Assembly: GCA_001466705.2 (NCBI GenBank)
Contig: LATX02000199.1
Location: 310,001 to 374,000 of the forward strand
Source: Moniliophthora roreri
Taxonomy: Eukaryota > Basidiomycota > Agaricomycetes > Agaricales > Marasmiaceae
DNA: 64,000 nucleotides
Direction of reading: 5' to 3'
Part shown: positions 9,690 through 21,178 of the stretch, piece by piece
How positions within the stretch are numbered: the stretch's first letter is position 1
Layout: the number at the start of each line of letters is the position of its first letter
Position numbers and translations under genes: made by a program
The notes under the pieces: generated by a model
Seen by the model: only the letters and a program-made list of their open reading frames with translations
What the model was told of the DNA's origin: nothing
Database searches by the model: none

Positions 9690-12276
9690 GAATGAAGCTT
9701 TGCAGAGGATCCAGGGCCGGAGGACACGCAACGAAAAGGTTTGATTTAGTGTGACCACATTGAACGAGGAATCACGCGTCAGGGATCGTGGGAATGCACT
9801 ACCTCGTATATACGGCCGGCACGTCTACGGTACGCACTTTACGGCCACCTTCTCCTTCACCCGATTTACCCAATATGCAAGTACACACCAATAAGAACCC
9901 ACTCCGGTCACCTCAATTTAAATCATGATCGGAGAAGGAATACCAGGGACGACGAAGGGGAGAAGGAGATAGTAATCTTCGTGGTAAGGTCCGTCTTTTA
10001 CTCAATCAGTAGCGTTCTCTCATAGTACTCAGTTCGACTCAAGACACCTCGCCTCGAAGCCTGGCATCCAACCGAATTAACTAGCCCCCATATCGTCACT
10101 CGAGTTTTTCTCTGGATACTCTCCTCTCCCTGCTTCATCTGTCCTACTGCTGTACGTTGGTCTTCTCATTATCCGAAGCGAGATGCTGACCATCTTGACG
10201 GATTCTATAGCGGTGTCCAGTTTTTTATGTGTCAGAAAGCCTGGGGCGGCGTAGGAAAGATATGGATTGCGGCTCGTGAGAGAAAAAGGTGCTCGGGGTT
10301 CTTGGTAAGTTTCATCTTTCACGCTACGTGTAACGTTTCTCATCGTCGAGATAAACCAGAACAAGCTTTCATTTTGAACACTAATCCCCGCTATCTATAC
10401 CTCCGACAACGAACCGTATCCATATCGCCGCTGACCTTGGTCTAGACCTTTGGCCGCTAACAAGGCACCAACGTGATCTTCCGAGTTCGTGCACATTCGT
10501 GCCTGCTGCTTTGCACTCTCCCCTACCAACGATTCGTCATTCCCGACCTCTCAGCCCGAGTTTCGCTATGAAACTTTGGGAGACAAATCTTCAGATCGTC
10601 TCTTATTGACACCTGGCCGTGATGTTTATACAACCTCTCTCCGAACCGCCTACAGGATATCAAGGCTTTTCGTCGCGAAACACGTTCATGCCGGTGTAGA
10701 AGAGGCAAATCCTGCCCGTTAGGCGAGAAACCTGGGGAGGTGATGGATGTAGTGGTCAGGACGCTTCTCAGGATGATGTGTCAGTGGATTAGGGTGTTTG
10801 GAGGCTGACAGTTGGAAAGTCGCTACCATGCCAGTTCATCTTAGACGATGATACAATGGCGTGAACTGAGGATTGAAGGCGGTACCGATCTGGTCGTCTG
10901 CGGTGGTATCAGGTGTAGAGGTGCACCAGGAGCAGGTAAGCAAGATGTTATCCAGTAATTTGAGTTTTTGACCGACGTCATACAGCGAACATATTATGGC
11001 CCGTTATTCAATCGAAGCATGCCAAATTCCAGATGCTACTCTCACCCGACCTTACTCCAAAAGCAAGCTCTCAGCTCGGACAGCCGACGCTCCGGATGCA
11101 CCATGGCACGCTGGCCCAAACTAGTCGTTGAACAGAAACCGTAATCGATGGTCTCTGCTACCATGTGTAACTGTAAGTATCCGCTGTACCACATAATACA
11201 CGCAATGTTAATGACTTTTTCGGCCTTTTAGAGTGACTCGGTCTTTTGTACACTGCAGTACTGCCAAGCTCGCTCTTAATGACCGGCTCCACCGTTCCAA
11301 CTTCTATGCACTAGTCCCAACAGCCTCCTCCCTCGTAATGCGTCCTCGGACAGCCGTTGGCCTATTGCGGTACTCAAGAGCTATCATGCGTACACCTCTA
11401 CACATCGTCATACGCTTAATTCTCTTGAGTAGCTGAGGGTTGCGCTTTCTATGGTGTACACCTCTCGTTTGCCTGTGACTAGGAACCGTCGGTCCTGAAT
11501 CATACTACGGGGTTCGTGCGCAGTCAGCGGCGTTCATAACAACTTCCTACTATCCCGGTCGGAGAGTTTTGACATCCATTCCTGGCTTTGACTGCCATGG
11601 TAGCTGCGGAGAGCGGTGTGGGTAGTGGTGTGACGAAGACGATGATTCAGGGAGCGATAGACAACTTGCAGGCGTTCCTGTCGAGGTCGTTGCGAAGCAC
11701 CTCATTCATTCAGGTCACCTGCCAAGGGCTTGTGGGTTCTGATGTGTCAACGAAACTTATGGTCGTGCTCCGTGAGTATTGCTGTTCATCGCAAGTACCC
11801 TTGCTCATATTTTTTAAGCCTAGTGCGTGCGCGTTTGAGGTACTATGGGATGGTGCCGGGAAGATCGCTACGACACTATTGTAAGACTGTATCATCGTGA
11901 TGAAGATCAAATGCACATACTTTCATTGGTCTGATCGTGTGCTAGACAGGAGATCGGGCGAGAGCGTGGTTACCTGTATTAAGTCCCTGCTGTCGACCAG
12001 GGCGTGTACGCCGCGTACGTTAGCGCTAGCGGTGCCTCGGAAGTTGGTGTGTGGAGAAGCTGTCCACCAAGCCTTGTAGTGTTGTTCGAACGGTGATCTT
12101 TTTATCTCCAGACTGACCCCGAGGTCTCGCTCGATCGCTGAAGTGGGTCACTTCCATTCCGGCGGCATGGTATCTTTGACTTACTGCCCCCGGACTCCCC
12201 CGGATTGTTCATCTTAAACAGGGTTGTGGAGGGGATATAAAGTCCGAGACATTTCGGCGATCAAATATACCCCACT
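9690..12276. other. Gene-poor stretch with a diverged repeat copy
   Basis: No intact gene is supported. Around 10490-10870 the sequence aligns loosely with parts of the repeats at 21179-22843 and 26076-27700: the block ending GAGGCAAATCCTGCCCGTTAG, and later TTTGGAGGCTGA followed by CCAGTTCATC. Around 10300-10340 a TTTCATCTTTCACGCTACGTGTA stretch resembles 21087-21110 upstream of the first repeat. The copy is too decayed to show a product. Confidence 0.45.
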
Positions 12277-13351
12277 ATGCCGCCCGCTCCATTCCTACCT
12301 CTTGAAATTGTCGAGGATATCGTCCGCTATGTCATTGCCTCCGACTCCTTCGCAACAACATTAATGAGACACACGCTCCTTTCTTGTGCGCTCGTCTCGA
12401 CTACATGGGTTAAGGCTACGAGAACATATCTTTTCCCTTTCTTCCATTTCGATGTCCCCAAAAGCCTGCAAGGACTTGAAGCCCTCAAATCGCTCTTTCG
12501 CTCGCCTCTGTGCACGATGCGCCTGGGCAAGATTGAGCAGTTGTGCATGGATCCATGCAATGCTGTGGTTAACCCGTTCCTTGAATAGTGTGCCTCTCCG
12601 GAGGTGAAGCAGGTATTCCAAGGAACGAGGGCGATCACAATGGTGAATATTGACAACTACCCTCCTGCTCTTTCCATCCGCGCATTATCCATCCTAGCAG
12701 CAGAGAGTTTCCCGAATGTCAGCTATATTAAACTTCGCGGTGTCCATTTCTCCTCGTTTGATCAATTCTCCGACTTCCTCGCATCTTTCCCCCAACTTCA
12801 GTGGCTTGAATGCACTGAGATGCTTGTCAATGAGAAGGCACCAATGAAGGATGCGGATCTCGTTGTATTGCACCAACTATGGAAACTCAGAGTGGACTCA
12901 AATGCGTTTTTCAGCCCGTTCTACCACAGATTTGCATTCAGTCGTCTTGAAGATGTGGATTTTCATGACCCTCTTACCTTTGTTATCGAAGAAAGGGAGT
13001 CCTCTACCAAATTCAGGATGTGGGACGCATGCTTTCATATACTGGACGTCGTTTACGCCGTCTACGTCTCTCGCTGTCAATGCATCTCCACAAACGTTTT
13101 GTCCATTTGCCCTCAATAACTTGGATCTTTCAAACAAGGCGCTGTTACTCAGGGAGTTGGAACTCGATCTTTCTGGCGCGCTGGTTTTACCAGCGGTGGC
13201 CTTCGAAAAACCCCATCTTGCACTGCGGTCGGTCAAAATTCGGCGCGTAACCTTCAACTACAGTGAACTTGATGTGATTTTGCAATGGTCCACGCCTTCT
13301 TTTCAACGTTTTCGGTGTTGTGGTGGCTCGAGAGACCTTGGAAAGCGATGA
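12277..13351 (+). CDS. F-box/LRR-like protein, exon structure uncertain
   Basis: The N-terminus PPAPFLPLEIVEDIVRYV followed by LLSCALVSTTWVKATRTYLF is a typical agaricomycete F-box-like start (substrate adaptor of SCF ubiquitin ligases). Later text (ESFPNVSYIKLRGVHFSSF, LRELELDLSG) fits the leucine-rich part. An in-frame TAG at 12586-12588 lies inside a possible 45-base intron (12568-12612, GTTAAC...GAAGCAG) that keeps phase, so it need not be a real stop. Near 13070 the reading frame must change by one. That could be a second intron ending at about 13138, or a frameshift. The last frame stops at 13351. The gene is either intact with weak donors or recently damaged. Confidence 0.55.
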
Positions 13352-14409
13352 AAGATAGTATATAGGACTATTGGACGAAAGAAGCATTGGAAAGAGGGGA
13401 TGCGTGGAAGAAGCAACAGGAAGAGCTACAAAAGCTATCATTGGTGACGTCTTGGTGCACGATGAAGAATTGTCTCGTCCCCGATTTTGACTTCACGTGT
13501 CCTCCGTATCGAGTTGACTGATGTATTTTGGATTTGAAAATTCTTCTATCAAACTTAAAAGTCTGCTTCTTTCACTATAGAGCGTCTTCAGACCTCAGAA
13601 CATCAACGTGTAATTCATAGTGGTACGCTAGCGGTGCACAAAGGGCGCTATGATTGAAGATGAGACAGTATCAATGATGTTGATACATATCAATCAATAG
13701 ACGGAAATGAGTACAATCCCAGCTAGATATGTCATGTCTTTTCTTAGACCTCTTCAATGCGGCGGGCGTCAACCCACGTGTATCTATTCCCTTCAGTGTA
13801 TCAGTAACTCAGCCACACACCTTTTCGAGGCTCTCCAGTATTAAATCCTGAGGCAGTGACCCCTGCTCCCAACGTGCATCCCTCGAAGTTCTTCCTGTTA
13901 TCGTAATCTAGTCGGAAGTAGTCAAATTGCCTCAGTATGACATCCGATTGATCGGGGGAGAGTTTACACCAAAAGTGTCGAATTCAGTTGCTCGAAGCCC
14001 AAGTCAATATTCCCTTATTACTTGCCTCTCACTGTGTGGAGCCCCGGGGGAGGCGGCCCGGGATTGATCGCAGTTCGATTTACGAGGCTGTGAGGGTTTG
14101 GTCCACGGCTCTGCACTAGACCATATGCTGTGCTCACAGACATGAACCGGGGCAGTGCTCGCCAACAGGGCATAACGGGCAGGGCATAACGGGTAGGACA
14201 TAACGGTCATGGCGTAAACTGCGACAACTATATCTCGCATCAACAGTTTGACGTAAACTCCGGTTAACGCGATCAACTTGAACGATGACTCACCCCTCAT
14301 AAAAATGCATACCGGACACTTTGAAACTTGTTCTCACCGCTCGATACTATCACTATTTCGTTGTCCATTCTTTTCTGCTCACTCAAAGGAATCACCATTA
14401 TCAACTGGA
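13352..14409. promoter_or_regulatory. Flank between the F-box-like gene and the M16 protease gene
   Basis: Apart from the exon-like frame listed separately, no gene is seen. Three tandem-like GGCATAACGG/GGACATAACGG words lie at about 14168-14215, and pyrimidine-rich sequence precedes the protease start. An upstream in-frame ATG at 14305 exists. Confidence 0.35.
13820..13983 (-). CDS. Exon-like minus-strand frame, unrecognised
   Basis: A 54-codon open frame ends in CCTCGAAAAG followed by a GTGTGT donor, and contains the words LSPDQSDVILRQFDYF and GCTLGAGVTASGFNTGEPRK. Downstream, after a possible acceptor near 13785, a short frame ends in WVDARRIEEV and a stop. The GTGGGTTGACG junction recurs near 18890 on the same strand. 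The composition looks protein-like, but I do not recognise a family and see no start. It may be the relic of an F-box-like gene. Confidence 0.25.
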
Positions 14410-17400
14410 ATGGCCATCGATGCTTCACTCTGGAAGCGCATCACCTCCGGTCATGACATACCGCCGTACTCTATCTTGACGAAAACAATCGAAAAGTCGC
14501 CGCAAGACGACAGGGAATACAGAATCATCAAGCTGGAAAATGGGCTTGAGGCCATGCTTGTGCATGATGCAAAAGCTGATAAGGCTGCAGCCAGTTTGGA
14601 CGTTGCAGTTGGGCATCTGTCAGATCCGGTTGGTGGCACTTTTGGAAGGCTCGACACTTGAAATTGAATCGTTTCTTTCATTTAGGACGATATACCTGGT
14701 ATGGCCCACTTTTGCGAGCATCTGTTGTTTATGGTCAGGCGGCTCGTTATCATTCATCTACATCACACGACCACTCAGGGTTTTTACAGGGCACGGAGAA
14801 CTTTCCAAAAGAGAACGAATATTCAAAGGTCTGGTTCTGTAAGCTAAGTTATCGAAGCAACTATGTTGACCCTTCCAATAGTACTTAGCCAAGAACAACG
14901 GTTATTGCAATGCCTACACCTCCGACTCAAACACCAACTACTACTTCGACGTGTCCACATCTCATTTATCCGGAGCTTTAGCACGTTTTGCCGCCTTCTT
15001 CCATTGCCCCTTATTCAGCCCATCATGCACCTCCCGCGAACTCAACGCAGTCGATTCGGAACATCGGAAGAATGACCAAGCTGATCTACGGCGTGTCTTC
15101 CAGGTCAACAAGCATCTCAGTAAAGAAGGCCATCCTTGGAACAAGTTTGGTAGTGGTAACAGGGAGTCTCTCAGCAAACATGCAAAGGAGCTGAAGGCAA
15201 AGGGAAAGTTGGCTGCTAATGGGATGCTGGACCTGGACTCGGAGAGTGCGACACCACAAGTACTGCCCTCACCTATTCCTTCGAGAATGGCTTCTCCTGC
15301 GCCCTCAGATGTGTCTACTGCTAGTGAACTTGGAAATGAAGCTGACGGAGGTGCTGTTGGCAGAGAGACAAGGCGGCGGCTGGTAGAATGGTGGGAGAAG
15401 GAGTATTGTGCAGGTCGAATGCATCTCTGTGTCATTGGCAAGGGTTGGTGTTTTTTATTACTCAATGCTCTTCCAGTATCTCACTTGAACCACCAGATTC
15501 TCTTGATCACCTCTCTGAGCTTGTCTCAACTTTGTTCTCTCCAATCCCAAACCATGGCCTTGATCCACTCCCAACCATATCTGACCATCCTTTTGGACCA
15601 AATGAGAAGGGCACTCTCATATCTGTTCAGACCATTATGAATTTGCATGTGCTTGAGATTTTTATTCCTCTTGAGCCACAAGCAAATAACTGGCGGCATA
15701 AGCCAGCCAATTTCCTTGCTCATTTGATTGGACATGAAGGCCCTGGTTCCCTGCTGTCATTCTTGAAAGCCAAAGGTTTGGTTGCAAGTTTGAATAGTGG
15801 CCCACTGGAACTTGGAAGAGGATTTGATGTGTTTGTGGTTGTGATTGAGCTGACACAGGAAGGCTTCAGTATGTACTTTCTTTCTTGACTGAATCATTGG
15901 AGCTGACAGACTATACAGGGAACTATCAATCTGTCATTCTTGCTACCTTCAAACACTTCAACCTTTTGAGGTCACAGTTATCATTTGATGCTTACCATCA
16001 AAGGGAAATTGCAACTTTGTCATCTATATGGTTTAGGTTCATTGAAAAGCAGAGGCCAGACAACTATGCCACTTATATTGCTGAAAACATGGCCAAGCCT
16101 TACCCAAGGGAGTTACTATTGGTAGCCCCAAGTGTTACATGGAACTGGGGTGATCAATACCAAGGTGATCCAGCTCTTTCAGGAGGAACAGCTGGAGAGG
16201 AAAAAGTCAAAGAATACCTCCAAGGGTTTCAAATTGACAACTCAAGGGTAGTGTTGATGGGGAAGGAGCAAGAGCTGGATAAGGTGAAGCAATTCAACAA
16301 CACTATTGAGAAGTGGCAAGAAGAACCTTGGTACAGAACCAAGTATAGAGTTGTGCATTTCCCTGAAGAATTTATCAAAGCAGTATGTCTTTCCCTTTCC
16401 ATCCTCATATCATGATCCTGATGACTGTGAACAGTGTTCCAATTCCACCAGTACTACTCCAGAACTATTCCTTCCACAGCCAAATCAGTTCATTCCCCAA
16501 AACTTGAATGTGGACAAGAAAGACATTACTACAGTATGGTGTGATCTTTGTCATTTTTGCTGTCATTTAATGCTCAGCTTTGCAGCCTTTATGCCGACCT
16601 CACCTCATCTATGACACATCTCTATGTCAGGTGTGGCATAAGAAAGATGATCACTTCTGGGTACCAAAGGCACATGTTGTGATTGATATCTGCAGGTTGG
16701 TTTGCCAACAACTTGCAGAAAAAATCCTTACTGATTCTTGCTCAGTCCCTTTGCTAACTCAACATCACAGGCAACACTCCTTACTCAGTACATATCAATT
16801 CTTTTCTTATTGATGGCTTCTGACTCATCACCAGGTTATTCACTGACCTTATCACAGACTCACTTACTGAGTTTTCATATGATGCCAGTCTGGCTGGATT
16901 GTCATACAGCTGCACCTCACACTCTAAAGGTGTATATATAGCCCTGCAAGGGTACAATGACAAGATGCATGTGCTTGTCAGGCAGGTTCTTGACAAGGTT
17001 AAGAACTTGGTCGTTATTCCTGATAGGTTGGACATTATGAAGGAGCAGACCAAGAAGAACTTGGAGAACTTCTTCTTAATCCAGTCCCATGAGCTGGCAG
17101 ATTACTATACTTTCTATCTCATGTCAGAGACTGCCTGGACTGCAGAGGAACTACTCAAAGAACTGCCAAGTATGTCAGATATACTTTAATTCTTACTTGC
17201 AATATTCACAATCCTGCAGGTATCACAGTTGAGGAGGTGCAGAAGCATGGACTCTATCTGTTATCACAAGTACATATGAACATCCTTGTCATGGGCAATG
17301 TCACTCAGGATGTCAGTAACTCACCTTGCATTGGTTTCTATCAACATCTGACCAATCTACTCTCATAGCAAGCAGTGGAAATTGCTGAGCTAGCAGAGAA

Positions 17401-18535
17401 TATTGTTGGCAACCTCAAGGATGGCCTGCAACCAAGTGATCTCAATGAGTATGCCTTGGTACTTCCACCTGGTATGACAACCTCCAACTTTTCCCCATGC
17501 TTTAGTTTCTCATTGTTCTGTCCTTCTCAGGAAGCAACTTTGTCTACTCAACTGATGTTGGCAACCCTGATCAGACCAACAATGCTATCACATACTACAC
17601 TCACATTGGCCCAGTGAATGACCAGCACCTGCATGTTGTTTCCTCCCTGCTCACACAAATCATGACTGAGCCCACCTTCAATATCCTACGCACCAAGGAA
17701 CAACTTGGTTACATTGTCTCCTGTGGTGGTATCCTCCTTCCTGGTTCAACATTAAAGGGTATTGCAATTGTCATACAGAGTGAGAAGACACCAGGATATC
17801 TAGAAAGTCGAGTGGATGCGTTCTTGGATTACATGAAGAACATGATTGAGGAGATGAGTGAGGAAGCATTCACAGAGCAGAAGGCTGGTTTGGAGAAGAG
17901 ATGGAGGGAAGATTACAAGAACCTGAGTGAGGAAGCCAATGCATACTACTGGTACATCGATAGTGGTTCCTGGGACTTCTATAGGAGTGAGTACCTACCT
18001 GTTTTACTCTTCTTGCTCTATGTACTTATTGCTTGTAGGGGAAAATGATGCCGAAAAACTGAAGGATGTCACAAAAGACGAAGTCATGAAGTGTTTCATG
18101 GAGTATGTGCATCCCTCGTCTCAGACCAGGGCCAAACTCTCGGTACACCTACACGCAAAGAAGTCCCCACCGAAGAAGGTCAGCGTCGCCGCCGCCGAAG
18201 CCTTTGGGAAACTAGTCCAAGATGCCAACCTGGGCCTCAACGGCGTGGTTCCGGATGGAGCTCTGGCGGATGACATACCCCTTGTAGACAATTTCCAGGC
18301 ATACTGGGATGGCGTGTTCAAGACTGTTGGCAAGGAGGACATAACGTCGTCATTATTAGAAGCGATACCCGGGTTAGTAGAGAAGTATCCGTTAGAGGGA
18401 GAGGGAAGAGACGGTCCGATAGAGGGCGCCACTTACATCGAGGACCCGCTCGCATTTAGAAGGTCTTTGAAGAAATCGGATTATTACCCACCAGTAGTAA
18501 TATGGCAGGATAATCTTATCGATATGGGGCGGTAG
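14410..18535 (+). CDS. Insulin-degrading enzyme / Ste23-type M16 metallopeptidase
   Basis: Fourteen exons (14410-14628, 14686-14733, 14790-14828, 14882-15443, 15497-15868, 15919-16382, 16435-16533, 16586-16695, 16746-16787, 16835-17169, 17220-17311, 17369-17471, 17531-17986, 18039-18535) join in phase to about 1145 residues. The inverted zinc motif HFCEH is in exon 2 (AHFCEHLLFMGTENFPKE), and the third zinc ligand region is ELNAVDSEH. The middle domain LIGHEGPGS, LWHKKDD-like VWHKKDDHFWVPKA and the C-terminal EQLGYIVSCGG are family hallmarks. A Ser/Pro-rich insertion near residues 255-300 is common in fungal members. The family degrades short peptides and processes mating pheromone a-factor in yeast. 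An alternative in-frame ATG lies at 14305. Exons 5-13 lie in a CpG-depleted block described separately. The gene looks intact. Confidence 0.93.
15417..17808. other. CpG desert within the M16 protease gene
   Basis: By reading every line I find only four CpG dinucleotides between the one at about 15416 and the one at 17809 (near 15694, 16595, 17012 and 17689). Flanking exons of the same gene and the rest of the window have CpG every 15-30 bases. The depletion covers both exons and introns, so it is not a codon-choice effect. It starts at the end of exon 4 and fades within exon 13. The protein stays intact throughout. Confidence 0.85.
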
Positions 18536-18917
18536 TTTTGCCAGGATTTAGATATTTTAGACCTAATATGTGTATATAGTCGCTATCAGAGTTGATGCCT
18601 ATGTGGAAACTTGAGCTTGAATCCCATTGTTGTCACTACTTAGCACCGTTGATATCTGTCGCTCGAAACTCGGGTCTCAACAGCAGTTCAAGTTTCCTAT
18701 CGAGATTGTTGTAAAGCTCCCGACGGCATAGTATTCCACGAGATCGGTATAGATACGTCTACAAGGAGCGGGAAGTTGGTCATGATTATGAAGGTTATCA
18801 CTAGCAATATCACGAATCAGCGTAACGATGTCATTGATACACATGAATCAATAGAAAAAACTACTGTTCGACGCGACCAGCTCCCAGACGTCAACCCACC
18901 TGGGGACTGGGATTTAC

Positions 18918-19103
18918 CATATATGCGTCCAGCAGCTCGCGCGACCACTTCAACTCTGGCCATCGTTCGACGTCTCTGTAACGTTCGAACGCAAAGCCGA
19001 GTTCTAGACTCTCCACTTCGACTCGCTTAAGCAAGTCCTCGCACTCCTGTATCATGCAGGGACGATGTCGCTGGCAAAAGAGGTCGCTGCACGGTAAACC
19101 AGG
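18918..19103 (-). CDS. Exon-like relic frame, unrecognised
   Basis: This minus-strand frame encodes ECEDLLKRVEVESLELGFAF and then ERYRDVERWPELKWSRELLD before a GTAAAT donor-like site at 18912-18917. An in-frame stop lies just upstream, so it would need an acceptor near 19100. The pattern looks like a real coding remnant, but no family is recognised. The GTGGGTTGACG word downstream is shared with the relic near 13760. Confidence 0.25.
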
Positions 19104-19237
19104 TTATCCTGGGATCGTGTCGTGGGTGTGAATGCAAAAGAACGCGCGTCCTTGCTATTAAGGATCTTGTCGTAGTGGACAGCCTAGGGAATAGCCAAAG
19201 CTTGATATAAAATTTAAGGATATGAGCGAGGCGTATC

Positions 19238-19543
19238 ATGCGCTACCACCGGTCACTTACGATGGATTCAAGATCATCCGAATCGAGTTCCATCGACTTC
19301 GAGGAACCATTCAGCTTCTTTGTGAGAACAAGAACGGATGCTCTCAAGGAAATGGCATTCAACGCAGATTTGTTGAAGATAACACAGCCAAGGACACGCT
19401 CCAGAAGAAAGGTAGCTGTAGAGCTAGCAGCGGTGAAGACAACGCCAACCTTCCGCAGCACGTCAAGGCGAGACGAGTATAATTTGCAGCTGAATATACG
19501 TCGTGGAAACTCGCATTATGGCCTTCCACGATCCATACTTTAG
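19238..19543 (+). CDS. Small hypothetical protein
   Basis: A 101-codon frame with possible starts at 19238 and 19262 (MDSRSSESSSIDFEEPFSFF) follows a TATA-like GATATAAAAT at about 19202. The alternative frame from 19222 is equally long and one of the two must be spurious. No domain or signal peptide is visible. It could be a fragment of a longer decayed gene. Confidence 0.22.
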   Translation: MRYHRSLTMDSRSSESSSIDFEEPFSFFVRTRTDALKEMAFNADLLKITQPRTRSRRKVAVELAAVKTTPTFRSTSRRDEYNLQLNIRRGNSHYGLPRSIL

Positions 19544-21178
19544 GGAGGAATGACCGCATTTGATCCCTACAGCTAGAATCTCGACCGGCTCCGAAGCTTT
19601 ACGATCGTCGAGGACAGGATGGTCCTGCAGGTTTGGATAGCACCATTGGACCAGAACGCGTATTGTCGATAGACTTTCTTAGGGGTGAAAGAGAATTCCG
19701 ATGTTGAATGACTCGCCGTAATAATTTGGAAAGGTAGTTTAAAGCTGTAGATGCTGCTGATGTAGACCCGTCACCCAGACGTCGCCCATTCGAGAGACGG
19801 TAATGGGGAAGGGGGAAGAAAGGAAATGTAAAATGCTCAGACTGGTGAGTTGACTTTACAGGAGAAGGAACTCACCTCTGGACAAGATTTTTATGTATTT
19901 TTCGGCTCCTTCGGCTTCACCTACTCGGGCACTGCGCGCACATCATGAATCAATGCCATTCTAGAATGATACATGCCAAGATTTGCGTGATATCTGATCC
20001 AGCAAGACTTATGAACCCATTCATCCTCGTGTTCATGGCAAGAGCTCGAGCACCATGTTAGGAATCGTTTGCGGTGGAGAAGCGGAGCCACGATGCAGAC
20101 CGTTCGACTTGAGCTTGTTGAAATACAATAAGGGCACCTACAGCACACGATTCCGTAGATTGATTGATACCCCATACATTGTCACATCCGCCCCTTGAGG
20201 CCTTGAGGTCCTGGAAGCTGAGCGACCGTCGTTGTAAACTTGCTGCAGTGGGCCATCAGGGTCCGATGGCAATTACGAGTCCGTTCTCTGGGGTTGACCG
20301 ATGATGAGAGCGAAGCAGAACGGCGAAAGTCACGAAACGAACCAAACAAAAAGATCTATCGACACCTATCAGACCACAACTTTCCCACCCACTTATACCT
20401 TCCGTATAAGGAAAAAATTGGCAGATAAACACGAATCCTCGTAAACTCGGACTCGTAAAAGGCAAGAAAGGAACGCTCTCAAGAGAAGCGCCAAAGACCA
20501 GTCCATGGACTTCCCGATGACTCAGGTTGAACGTTGAACATCGACCTCGATGATGCATAACATTCATTCCCGTTTACTGATTCCATGCAAGCGGAAGGGT
20601 TCGTAAACCAAAAAATTCGAGTTATGCAGAACGGTGCGTGGCTCGCTATCCTTGTATCAAATATCTAATGTCGTGTTACCTTAGGATAGTGAGGGCAACC
20701 CGAAAGACTTATAGAACCTCCGACTTTCAAGACAACTTCGATAATGGTTCACCAAGATATGGAGATGGTCTCAGATGAATGATCAGGAGTAGGCTCTCGG
20801 TGAGTCCCCATCTTGCGTGTGACCTTCCACGCCTTATCGCAACCATAGGGAAACTGGACCAAAATCGTGTTCACGAAATAGCTCTCCAAAATTCCTGGAT
20901 TCGTCTGCTTACCCTTGCTTCGTTTGCCTTACGTTCCCCCAGCAACCCATATTCCGACCTACGAGTACAGATGCAAGGCTTCAACCAGGCTGTCCGCTTT
21001 GCATGGCCTTCGCAACTCAACCAAAAAGGCAGGTGGCAGAAGAGAGGCATATTTAGGGGAAACTGACGTGTTTGTGGTGAATTTCGTCTTTCATGCTACT
21101 TGTAGCTTTTTTCATTGATAAGAAAGACAGGACAACGAAGCAAGGACAGCCCTAGCCAGAAATTACGTGTCACCGGCC

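Larger units (their letters stand above)
18536..21178. other. Gene-poor stretch
   Basis: No intact gene is supported. A minus-strand exon-like frame (18918-19103) and a small plus-strand frame (19238-19543) are listed separately. The segment from about 20780 to 21178 shares scattered words with 10230-10440 and may be the 5' extension of the repeat that starts at 21179. Between 19544 and 20780 I see only AT-rich intergenic sequence. Confidence 0.4.

Noticed and set aside
14962..15465. 167-codon minus-strand frame
   Set aside because: Antisense to the well-supported exon 4 of the M16 protease gene.
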